Assembly: GCF_003205195.1 (NCBI RefSeq)
Contig: NZ_QJRY01000002.1
Coordinates: 620,001-684,000 of the forward strand
Direction of reading: 5' to 3'
Origin: Peteryoungia wuzhouensis
Lineage (GTDB): Bacteria; Pseudomonadota; Alphaproteobacteria; Rhizobiales; Rhizobiaceae
DNA length: 64,000 nucleotides
Part shown: piece by piece, positions 55,833 through 63,174 of the stretch
Position numbering within the stretch: position 1 is the stretch's first letter
How the letters are laid out: every line of letters starts with the position of its first letter
Notes under the pieces: model-generated
What the model saw: the letters and a program-made list of their open reading frames with translations, nothing else
Told to the model about the DNA's origin: nothing
Database searches by the model: none
Made by a program: the position numbers and the translations under genes

Positions 55833-57254
55833 ATGAACGTCCTCCCCGTTGAAGCCCCTGCCGCAGCAGAGGCAACCAATGCCGGCCGCACCGCTCATGT
55901 GATCGCCGCGATCCGCGCCCGCATCGCCACGCGCAGCCTCGGGCCCGGCGCAAAACTCCCCTCGATCCGCAAGGGGGCCGACCTCTTCGACGTCTCGCCC
56001 TCCACCATGGTCGAGGCCTATGAGCGTCTCGCGGCAGACTGCGTTATCCAGGCCCGGCCCGGTTCCGGCTTCTACGTGCTCTCGTCTCCGGCGCCGCTGG
56101 TGCTGGCCGATCTTGGCCCTCGTCTCGACCGTGCCGTGGACCCCTTCTGGGTCACCCGCCAGTCCCTGGAGGCACCGGCCGAGAGCCTGAAGCCCGGATG
56201 CGGCTGGATGCCGCCCGACTGGATGCCGGAACAGGATCTGCGCCGGGCGCTGCGCAGCCTAGCGCGCACCGGGGCCACCAGCCTCACCGATTACGGCACG
56301 CCGCTCGGCCTGCTGCCGCTTCGCCAGCATCTGACCCGCCGCATGGCCGAAACCGGCATCGAGGCCAGCCCGTCCCAGGTCCTTCTCGTCGAAAGCGGCA
56401 CCCAGGCGATCGATCTCGTTTGCCGCTTCCTGCTGGAGCCCGGCGATTGCGTCCTGGTCGATGATCCCTGCTACTTCAATTTCCTCGCTCTGTTGCGCGC
56501 CCACAGGGCAAAGATCGTCGGCATCCCCTTCACGCCGTCGGGTCCGGATCTCGACGCCTTTGCCGAGGCCGTCGCCACCCATCGCCCACGCCTCTATGTG
56601 ACCAATTCCGCGTTTCACAACCCGACGGGCGCCACACTTTCGGCCGCAACCGCCCACCGGCTGATGAAGATTGCCGAGGCGGCCGATCTCACCATCGTCG
56701 AGGACGACATCTTCTGCGATTTCGAGCAGCAGCCCGCACCCCGCCTCGCCGCCCTCGACGGTCTGCAACGCGTCATCCATGTCGGCAGTTTTTCCAAGAC
56801 GCTTTCCGCCGCCACGCGCATCGGCTATATCGCGGCGCGACCGGACTGGATCGACGGCCTGACGGATCTGAAGATCGCCTCCTCCTTCGCCGGACCGGCA
56901 CTGGCGGCCGAACTGGTCCTCTCGGTGCTGAAGGATGGAAGCTACCGCCGCCATCTCCAGGCCATGCGCAGCAGGCTCGCCGCTGCCATGGGCGAAACCC
57001 GCAGGCGCCTCGCCCGCCTCGGCATCGCCCCCTTTATCGAGCCGCGCGGCGGCCTGTTTCTCTGGTGCAGCCTGCCAGAAGGCCATGACGCCACGGACGT
57101 CGCGCGCCTAGCACTTGCCGACGGCGTCGTACTCGCCCCCGGCAATGTCTTCTCTGTCTCCCAGAACGCCCCATCAATGATGCGGTTCAATGCGGCCCAA
57201 TGCGCCGATCCGCGGGTCTTCACGGTGCTTGAGCGAGCACTGTGTCGCGCTTGA
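55833..57254 (+). CDS. MocR family regulator (GntR HTH plus aminotransferase domain)
   Basis: A 473-residue PLP-dependent regulator. The N-terminal GntR winged helix (about 18-85) includes LPSIRKGADLFDVSPSTMVE. The class I aminotransferase-fold domain follows (about 105-473), with the PLP lysine in HVGSFSKTLSAATRIGYIA, NPTG in FHNPTGATL and the C-terminal Arg in MMRFN. All PLP-binding landmarks are present. These proteins sense amino-acid or PLP metabolites and usually control a divergent gene, here the EamA exporter. The ATG at 55833 is preferred to a TTG at 55812. Confidence 0.93.
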   Translation: MNVLPVEAPAAAEATNAGRTAHVIAAIRARIATRSLGPGAKLPSIRKGADLFDVSPSTMVEAYERLAADCVIQARPGSGFYVLSSPAPLVLADLGPRLDRAVDPFWVTRQSLEAPAESLKPGCGWMPPDWMPEQDLRRALRSLARTGATSLTDYGTPLGLLPLRQHLTRRMAETGIEASPSQVLLVESGTQAIDLVCRFLLEPGDCVLVDDPCYFNFLALLRAHRAKIVGIPFTPSGPDLDAFAEAVATHRPRLYVTNSAFHNPTGATLSAATAHRLMKIAEAADLTIVEDDIFCDFEQQPAPRLAALDGLQRVIHVGSFSKTLSAATRIGYIAARPDWIDGLTDLKIASSFAGPALAAELVLSVLKDGSYRRHLQAMRSRLAAAMGETRRRLARLGIAPFIEPRGGLFLWCSLPEGHDATDVARLALADGVVLAPGNVFSVSQNAPSMMRFNAAQCADPRVFTVLERALCRA

Positions 57255-57367
57255 GTGCTCTCCCAAGCGCCTCATGCGGTTTCTGAAGCCGGCCTTCAGG
57301 GTCGCGCCGCGTCGGAACCTTTGCGTCTCCACCGCATTTCTGTGCGACAGAACTGAGGAGACCACCC

Positions 57368-57673
57368 ATGTCCATCATGAAATCCACCCTCGCCCTGGCG
57401 ATGCTCGTCACCAGCGCCGCTTTCGTCGCGCCCGCCTCGGCTCAGGATGTCGAGCTGCGCATCGGACCGAACGGCATCCGCCCGGTGATCCGCGAGCGCG
57501 AGCGTGATCGCGGCTGCAGTGCCCGTGAAGCCCGCGAAGCCGCTTTGGACGAAGGCCTGCGCCGTCCGCAGGTGGTCCGCATCACCGATCGCAGCGTGAC
57601 CGTTGAAGGCTTCACCCGTCGTGGCCCCGAGCGCATCCGCTTTGCCAATCGTCGCGGCTGCCCGCTTATCTGA
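57368..57673 (+). CDS. secreted small basic protein
   Basis: A 101-residue precursor with a clear signal peptide (LALAMLVTSAAFVAPASA, cleavage before QDVEL). The mature part of about 75 residues is Arg-rich (RPVIRERERDRGCSAREARE) with two cysteines, likely a disulphide, and ends RFANRRGCPLI. The start has GAGGAG upstream. The form, a periplasmic protein with a CSAREA...RRGCP pattern, recurs in rhizobia, but its function is unknown. Confidence 0.8.
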   Translation: MSIMKSTLALAMLVTSAAFVAPASAQDVELRIGPNGIRPVIRERERDRGCSAREAREAALDEGLRRPQVVRITDRSVTVEGFTRRGPERIRFANRRGCPLI

Positions 57674-57733
57674 TCCCACGGCCTGTTATTCTGGCATGTG
57701 ATCCTGAGCGACCCGATCAGGGTCGCGCCCTTC

Positions 57734-57773
57734 AAAAACGCGATCCCCGGTTGCCCGCGGATCGCTTTTTTTT
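57734..57773. terminator. bidirectional terminator
   Basis: The stem GCGATCC/GGATCGC (57740-57746 and 57759-57765) is followed by eight T on the plus strand, and by GTTTTTG on the minus strand (the A run at 57734-57738). It ends both the secreted-protein gene and the convergent DUF2798 gene. Confidence 0.9.
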
Positions 57774-57783
57774 ATGACCTGGG

Positions 57784-58020
57784 TCACACCGGTGCGGGAA
57801 GCCCCGCCAATCTCTGCGCGATGGCCCGCACCGGTTTGCCGATCAGCATCGCCAGCACAAAACCGAGCGGCCAGCCGATTGCAAAGCTCCCTGCCCAGGC
57901 AGACAGAAAGTCCGGCGCGCCTCCCAGGGCAAGGAAGGTGAACAGGCCGGAAAAGAACAATGACATTGCAAACGACATGATCAGGGCCGTCAAGACGCCG
58001 AATTTGAAGGAAGAAGACAT
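57784..58020 (-). CDS. DUF2798 small membrane protein
   Basis: A 78-residue membrane protein with two helices (about 6-32 and 41-62). It matches the DUF2798 layout, including the SFAMSLFFSGLFTFLALG and AWAGSFAIGWPLGFVLAMLI stretches and the family end RAIAQRLAG. The ATG at 58020 has GGAGAG upstream; a longer reading to 58107 is not supported. The function is unknown. Confidence 0.82.
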   Translation of the reverse strand: MSSSFKFGVLTALIMSFAMSLFFSGLFTFLALGGAPDFLSAWAGSFAIGWPLGFVLAMLIGKPVRAIAQRLAGLPAPV

Positions 58021-58220
58021 GGTAGGCTCTCCGTGGCTGCGGGCAGAGAGCGCACATGCGCGACACCTGCCCGATGGTTTCGGGTTCAAGTGCCGTGGGT
58101 TCATCAAAACATGGCCCGCATCAGCGGTGCCCGGCGACCGGACGGGCTAAGCCTCTTTTCGACGCCTTCAGGTTAGCACCGGCGCAGATCGGTATCAATC
58201 TCCCGCCTCGGATACAAAGA

Positions 58221-58244
58221 ACCCGCCGGATCGCTCCGACGGGT
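58221..58244 (-). terminator. terminator of clpP
   Basis: On the minus strand ACCCGTCGGA pairs with TCCGGCGGGT (one internal mismatch) around a four-base loop, followed by TCTTTG. It lies about 30 bases past the clpP stop. Confidence 0.65.
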
Positions 58245-58272
58245 CTCAAAACTCTGTGCCAAGGAAAGCCAA

Positions 58273-58857
58273 TCAGCCGATGTCGGCATGGCTTTCGATG
58301 ATCCGGCCGACCAGGCCATAGGTGACGGCATCTTCGGCCGACAGCCAGTAGTCGCGGTCGATGTCCTTGGCAATCTTTTCCTGGCTCTGGCCGGTGGCCT
58401 TCGCATAGATCTTGATCAGGCGCTCGTTCATCTTGATGATCTCGCGGGCCTGGATCTCGATATCGGAGGCCATGCCGCGCGTGCCGCCGGACGGCTGGTG
58501 CATCAGGAAGCGGGTGTTCGGCAGAGCCAGACGGCGTTCCTTCGGAACGGCGACGAAAATCAGCGAGCCGGCAGAAGCGGCCCAGCCGGTCGCGATGATC
58601 CAGACCTTCGGCTTGATGAACTTGATCATGTCGTGGATCGCGTCACCGGCTTCCACATGGCCGCCCGGCGAGCAGACGAAAACGCGGATGTCCTCGTCGG
58701 AGGCGGCTGCGAGCGCGACGAGCTGCGTGCAGACCTTCTGCGCCAGCTCCATCGTGATCCCGCCATAGATGAAGATCGAACGCGACTTGAAGAGGTTCGC
58801 TTCCGTTTCCTTGCCGATCGGCAGTTCCTTGCTCTTGTCGTCTTCGTCTTCGTTCAT
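58273..58857 (-). CDS. clpP: ClpP-type serine protease subunit
   Basis: A 194-residue proteolytic subunit of the Clp protease. The catalytic triad is visible: S95 in GWAASAGS, H120 in [10 protein letters not shown] and D169 in [10 protein letters not shown]. It lacks a neighbouring clpX, so it is one of the additional ClpP paralogues typical of rhizobia. The N-terminus is acidic and longer than in the main ClpP ([16 protein letters not shown]). The start is the ATG at 58857, or a GTG one codon earlier that sits nearer GAGGAC. Confidence 0.93.
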   Translation of the reverse strand: MNEDEDDKSKELPIGKETEANLFKSRSIFIYGGITMELAQKVCTQLVALAAASDEDIRVFVCSPGGHVEAGDAIHDMIKFIKPKVWIIATGWAASAGSLIFVAVPKERRLALPNTRFLMHQPSGGTRGMASDIEIQAREIIKMNERLIKIYAKATGQSQEKIAKDIDRDYWLSAEDAVTYGLVGRIIESHADIG

Positions 58858-59041
58858 CACAGGGGACAGTCCTCGTTGGTTTGGCTCATCCGCACATAGT
58901 GCGTCTCATGGCTTAAGACAATGCGGGAAAAAGACAAGCACGGAAGCGATGAACAGGAGGTTGACGACCGGGCTGGCGGACGCGCATTCAACACGCGTTC
59001 TTAATATTAGCGCATTAGCCTCTCCCGCAGCAGGAGATGCC

Positions 59042-60385
59042 ATGACTGAAACCATCCGACTTGCCGAACTGATCGAGGCCCTCAGCCATGCGCTCGACAT
59101 GACCGAAGGCCAGCCTGCCGGCCATTGCGTCCGCTGCTGCTTCATCGGCACGCGCATCGGCAAGGCGCTCGGTCTGTCCGAGGAGGCCCTGCGCGATCTC
59201 TATTACACGCTGCTCCTCAAGGATCTCGGCTGCTCGTCGAATGCCGCCCGTATCTGCGAGCTCTATCTGGCCGACGACCTGAAGTTCAAACGCGACTTCA
59301 AACGGATCGACGGCTCCTTCCCGCAGATCCTGAAATTCGTGCTGTCGCATACCGGGATGGAGGCGGGCCTTGCCGAACGCTTTCGCGGTATCCTCAACAT
59401 CTTCAAGAACGGCGGCGAGATCTCGACCAGCCTCATCCAGACCCGCTGCCAGCGCGGCGCGGACATCGCCCGCCAGATGCGGTTTTCGGAGGACGTCGCG
59501 AAAGGCATCCTCGATCTCGACGAACATGTCGATGGCGGCGGCAAGCCGCAAGGGTTGAAGGGCGAGCAGATCCATCTCTTTGCCCGCATCGCCCTGATGG
59601 CCCAGGTCATCGACGTCTTCTTCGTCCATGAGGGCGGCGAGGCAGCGCTCGCGGAAGTGAGGAAACGGGCCGGCAGCTGGTTCGATCCGCAGCTGGTGAA
59701 CGTCTTCGAAAAGCTCGCGACACCGGTCTTCTTTGCCGAACTCGGAGCCGACGGTCTGGAGCGTTATGTGCTCGCCTTGGAGCCGGGGCGCCAGGCGATC
59801 ATGGCCGACGAGGACTACCTCGACGACATCGCTGCAGGCTTTGCCCGCGTCATCGATGCCAAAAGCCCCTACACCTCGGGCCACAGCGACCGCGTCGCCC
59901 TCTTCACCGATCTCATCGCCGAGGAACTCGGCATGGCCTCCGCCGAACGCCGCCGGCTGAAGCGGGCGGCCCTGCTGCACGATATCGGCAAGCTCGGCGT
60001 CTCCAACAGCGTGCTCGACAAGCCGGGCCGTCTTGAAGGCTTGGAATGGGAGCAGATGAAGCGCCATGCCGAATATTCGGAGACGATCCTGTCACGCATC
60101 GCAGCCTTCTCCGATCTCGCTCTGATCGGCGGCGCGCACCACGAAAAGCTCGATGGCTCCGGCTATCCGCGTGGGCTGAAAGGCGAGCAGATCTCCTTCG
60201 AGACCCGCATCGTCGCCACGGCCGATGTTTTCGATGCCCTGACCGCCGACCGTCCCTACCGTGCCGCGATGCCTGTCGAAAAAGCGCTCGCGATCCTCTG
60301 GGAAGCCGCAGGCCGTCACAACGATGAAGCGTGCATCACAGCGCTTGAGCGGGCCCTTGCAAAGGCAGAATTGAAGGCGGCGTGA
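59042..60385 (+). CDS. tandem HD / HD-GYP domain protein
   Basis: A 447-residue soluble protein with two HD-type units. The C-terminal one (about 270-440) is a complete HD-GYP: GHSDRV, LLHDIGKLGV, RHAEYSE, GGAHHEKLDGSGYPRGLKG and ADVFDALTADRPYR, so cyclic di-GMP hydrolysis is expected. The N-terminal unit (about 10-210) has the same plan but lost key metal residues: LLHDIG becomes LLLKDLG (residues 57-63), and HH...DGSGYP becomes LDEHVDGGGKPQGLKG. The start has AGGAG upstream. No sensor domain is attached, so the degenerate half may be the regulatory input. Confidence 0.92.
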   Translation: MTETIRLAELIEALSHALDMTEGQPAGHCVRCCFIGTRIGKALGLSEEALRDLYYTLLLKDLGCSSNAARICELYLADDLKFKRDFKRIDGSFPQILKFVLSHTGMEAGLAERFRGILNIFKNGGEISTSLIQTRCQRGADIARQMRFSEDVAKGILDLDEHVDGGGKPQGLKGEQIHLFARIALMAQVIDVFFVHEGGEAALAEVRKRAGSWFDPQLVNVFEKLATPVFFAELGADGLERYVLALEPGRQAIMADEDYLDDIAAGFARVIDAKSPYTSGHSDRVALFTDLIAEELGMASAERRRLKRAALLHDIGKLGVSNSVLDKPGRLEGLEWEQMKRHAEYSETILSRIAAFSDLALIGGAHHEKLDGSGYPRGLKGEQISFETRIVATADVFDALTADRPYRAAMPVEKALAILWEAAGRHNDEACITALERALAKAELKAA

Positions 60386-60414
60386 ACGCCGCCCTTATCT
60401 CAATCGCGCGGCTC

Positions 60415-60606
60415 TCACTTCTCGAGAAGCGATTGCTGCACGGTCTGCGGCTGGTAGGTAAAGAGGTTCTTCCCGCTCTGGATCTGGCCGGCACCGTTGC
60501 TGCCCAAATAGGCAAGGTTCCATTGGGTCACGATCTGGATCGTATTGCCATTTGAAACCTGCGCATAACCCGCCCAACCGGTGGCAAGGGAGGACCTAAA
60601 TGCCAA
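60415..60606 (-). pseudogene. truncated rhizavidin-like gene (C-terminal half only)
   Basis: The frame reads TGWAGYAQVSNGNTIQIVT, QWNLAYLGSNGAG, then SGKNLFTYQPQTVQQSLLEK and a stop. This matches, from memory, the last half of rhizavidin, the dimeric avidin of Rhizobium etli. Homology starts near 60585. The N-terminal half, with the first biotin-binding strands and signal peptide, is absent, and only a TTG with no ribosome site opens the frame. At the position of the biotin-contacting Asp (D128 of streptavidin) it has Asn. It lies 40 bases downstream of a complete avidin-family gene. Confidence 0.72.
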
Positions 60607-60649
60607 CTGACCGGTGAGGCGCTATTTAGGTAATTCCCGCCTCACCTAA
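60594..60649. repeat. interlocking palindromes between the two avidin sequences
   Basis: ACCTAAAT (60594-60601) pairs with ATTTAGGT (60624-60631). GGTGAGGCG (60613-60621) pairs with CGCCTCACC (60638-60646). TTAGGT (60626-60631) can pair instead with ACCTAA (60644-60649). All arms are perfect and overlap, so alternative folds compete. The element covers the end of the avidin gene and the start of the truncated one. Confidence 0.65.
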
Positions 60650-61128
60650 TCGATCTCTATTTGCGACTGCAGTCCGGTTGTGACCTGCAGAGTGAAGAGG
60701 TCGCTACCGGTCTGCGGCATCGGCTTGCGCGCTCCGATCGGGGCGAGCGTCGAGCGCCGTTGCCATTTCGCGACTATTTCCAGACCGCCATTGCGCGACG
60801 GCTGCATATGGCCGTGCCACTCGGTCTCGGTCAGGCAATCCGCAACCCCGTTGCGCCACCTGACATGAAAGTCCACCGCCTCCCCGAGCATATGCCCGCT
60901 CAGATCGTAAGGGATCCCGCGACAGCCCTTACCCGGTGCGTTGTTGACGAAATAGCCGCGCAATTCGCCATCCTGTCCGAGATCCAGCACCATGATCGAA
61001 CCATGCCTGTTGACCCAGGTCGTCGTTCCGGAAAAGGCCGGCAAGACTGGCTTGGTCTCGCCCGCTGGCGCAGCATGAGGAACAGTCGGCCAGAGACACG
61101 TCGCAAGCAGAAATGCAGCCACCCTCAC
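60646..61128 (-). CDS. secreted avidin-family protein
   Basis: A 160-residue precursor. The GTG at 61128 is chosen because GGGAGG lies 5 bases upstream; the ATG at 61146 lacks a site. The signal peptide is residues 1-22 (MRVAAFLLATCLWPTVPHAA). The mature part has avidin landmarks: TTTWVNRHGS (W38, N40, S44), RGYFVNNAPGKGC, YDLSG, DFHVRW (W91), LTETEW (T100, T102, W104), VAKW (W122) and GSDLFTLQV (D143). C69 and C98 align with the rhizavidin disulphide. The Tyr that contacts the biotin ureido group is Phe (F60) here. Biotin binding is likely but may be weakened. Confidence 0.82.
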   Translation of the reverse strand: MRVAAFLLATCLWPTVPHAAPAGETKPVLPAFSGTTTWVNRHGSIMVLDLGQDGELRGYFVNNAPGKGCRGIPYDLSGHMLGEAVDFHVRWRNGVADCLTETEWHGHMQPSRNGGLEIVAKWQRRSTLAPIGARKPMPQTGSDLFTLQVTTGLQSQIEID

Positions 61129-61223
61129 GTCAACCTCCCGGACCATGCAGATATGCTACATCAACATATGGTTGCTTAAGGTTCTCTAAATAGGAAGGGC
61201 GTGGCGGCCGTCTTAAGGCAATT

Positions 61224-61655
61224 TCAACGTGCAATCCGCGTCGACAGGATGATCGACGACAGGGTTCGCTCCACCCCTGACAATTCCCCAATCCGGTCGA
61301 TCAGGCGATCAAGCTCCGAAATGGACGGTGCCGCGACAATGGCGATCAGGTCATAGGGTCCATTGACCGAATAGAGCGCCGTCACCTCCCGGATGGCGTT
61401 GAGTTCCGATGTCACCTGGCTCAGCGCCTTGGGCGCGATCGTGATCATCACATGCGCCCGGATCAGCCCGCTCTGATAGGCGTCGGAAAGCCTGAGCGCA
61501 TAACCGGCGATCACCCCTTGCGCCTCCAGCCGCTCCAGCCGCGCCTGGACCGTCGACCGCGACAGATCCAGCCGCCGCGCCAGTTCGGCCACCGGCATGC
61601 GGGCATTTTCCGAAAGCAGCGCCAGAAGCGCCCTGTCCTTGTCCGAAACCTGCAT
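61224..61655 (-). CDS. Lrp/AsnC family transcriptional regulator
   Basis: A 143-residue feast/famine regulator. The N-terminal HTH (LLSENARMPVAELARRLDLS, then RSTVQARLERLE) is followed by a RAM ligand-binding domain (IREVTALYSVNGPYDLIAIV). The ATG at 61655 (MQVSDKDRALL) fits the family start. It is divergent from a lysine-dehydrogenase-like gene with about 146 bases between, and probably activates that gene in response to its amino-acid substrate. Confidence 0.92.
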   Translation of the reverse strand: MQVSDKDRALLALLSENARMPVAELARRLDLSRSTVQARLERLEAQGVIAGYALRLSDAYQSGLIRAHVMITIAPKALSQVTSELNAIREVTALYSVNGPYDLIAIVAAPSISELDRLIDRIGELSGVERTLSSIILSTRIAR

Positions 61656-61801
61656 ATCGCCGATCCAACTCGTCACTTCGACGAGAATGATACGACGTTT
61701 CGATCAATCCGTCACTTGGAATCGGCGCAACCGATCCGCAGACTGGATTGACCAAATGCAAGCGCGCCACCGGCGCGCAGAGACCAACGAGGGGCAAAGC
61801 C

Positions 61802-62905
61802 ATGAAGAACGTCACCATCATCGGAGCCGGCAAGATCGGCGGCGCGATTGCCCGCATGCTGGCCGAAACCGGCGACTACACCGTCACCGTCGCCGACCGC
61901 AGCGCCGAACAGCTGGCCAAGCTCGACAGCCATCCGGCGGTTTCCGCAAGGGAACTCGACATTTCCGACGCCGCGGCCCTCGACGCCGCCTTGTCCGGCC
62001 AGTTTGCCGTGCTCTCGGCCGCCCCCTTCCACCTGACCGGCGCGATCGCCGAAAGCGCCGCCCGCACCGGCACCCACTATCTCGACCTGACCGAGGACGT
62101 CGCAACCACCCGCAAGGTCGAGGAACTGGCCCGCGGCGCCGCTTCAGCCTTCATCCCGCAATGCGGCCTCGCTCCCGGTTTCATCTCGATCGTCGCTCAT
62201 GATCTGACCAAGCATTTCGACACGCTGGATACGGTCCGCATGCGCGTCGGCGCCCTGCCGCAATATCCGTCGAATGCGCTGAACTACAACCTCACCTGGT
62301 CGACCGACGGCCTGATCAACGAATATATCGAACCCTGCGAGGCGATCGTCGAAGGTAAGCTGTCTGTCGTGCCAGCCATGGAAGAGCGCGAGGAATTCTC
62401 CCTCGACGGCGTCACCTACGAAGCCTTCAACACCTCGGGCGGTCTCGGCACACTGGCGAAGACGCTCGAAGGCCGGGTGCGCACGATGAACTACCGCACC
62501 ATCCGCTATCCCGGCCACCAGGCGATCATCAAGGCGCTGCTCAACGACTTCAACCTGAAGAACCGCCGCGATGTGCTGAAAGACCTCTTCGAAAACGCCC
62601 TGCCCGCCACCATGCAGGACGTGGTCGTCGTCTTCGTCACCGTCTGCGGCTGGAAGGAAGGCCGCTACCTGCAGGAAACCTATGCCAACAAGGTCTATGC
62701 CGGCGTCGTCGCGGGCAAGAAGATGAGCGCCATCCAGATCACCACGGCCGCCGGCATCTGCACCGTGCTTGATCTGCTCGCCGATGGCACCCTGCCGCAG
62801 GCCGGTTTCGTTCGCCAGGAAGAGATCGATCTTCCTTCCTTTCTTGCCAATCGCTTCGGCCGGGTTTACGACCCTGAAGTCATGAAAGTCGCCAAGGCGG
62901 GCTGA
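61802..62905 (+). CDS. lysine 6-dehydrogenase-like (saccharopine dehydrogenase family)
   Basis: A 367-residue NAD(P)-dependent enzyme. The Rossmann motif is TIIGAGKIGGAIARML (residues 5-20); LTEDVATTRKVEEL, PQCGLAPGFISIVAHDL and TFNTSGG-like YEAFNTSGGLGTLAKTLEG mark the catalytic domain. Sequence recalls L-lysine 6-dehydrogenases of Alphaproteobacteria, which oxidise lysine to allysine. It is a second, distant member of the superfamily beside the polyamine enzyme at 45894. The divergent Lrp gene supports an amino-acid catabolic role. Confidence 0.85.
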   Translation: MKNVTIIGAGKIGGAIARMLAETGDYTVTVADRSAEQLAKLDSHPAVSARELDISDAAALDAALSGQFAVLSAAPFHLTGAIAESAARTGTHYLDLTEDVATTRKVEELARGAASAFIPQCGLAPGFISIVAHDLTKHFDTLDTVRMRVGALPQYPSNALNYNLTWSTDGLINEYIEPCEAIVEGKLSVVPAMEEREEFSLDGVTYEAFNTSGGLGTLAKTLEGRVRTMNYRTIRYPGHQAIIKALLNDFNLKNRRDVLKDLFENALPATMQDVVVVFVTVCGWKEGRYLQETYANKVYAGVVAGKKMSAIQITTAAGICTVLDLLADGTLPQAGFVRQEEIDLPSFLANRFGRVYDPEVMKVAKAG

Positions 62906-63174
62906 GAGTTCTCCGGGGGGAGGAAGGACCTGACGGTCCGGATCGGGCGGTCGACGGCAAGAGCCGCGGCCGCCCGCATTCGTTCTGCCCCCGCACCCCG
63001 CACACCCCGCACCCAGACGCCTCCATGCCGAAACGTCCGCACGCCGAAACCCGCTGTTAATCATCGGGCACAGCCATTCCTTAAGCTCATCGTGATACAG
63101 GGAAGGTCACGAAAGCCGGACAATCGCGGATGGAATTTGCGATTCAAAGCGCTTGCAAGGTGAATGGAAGACAG

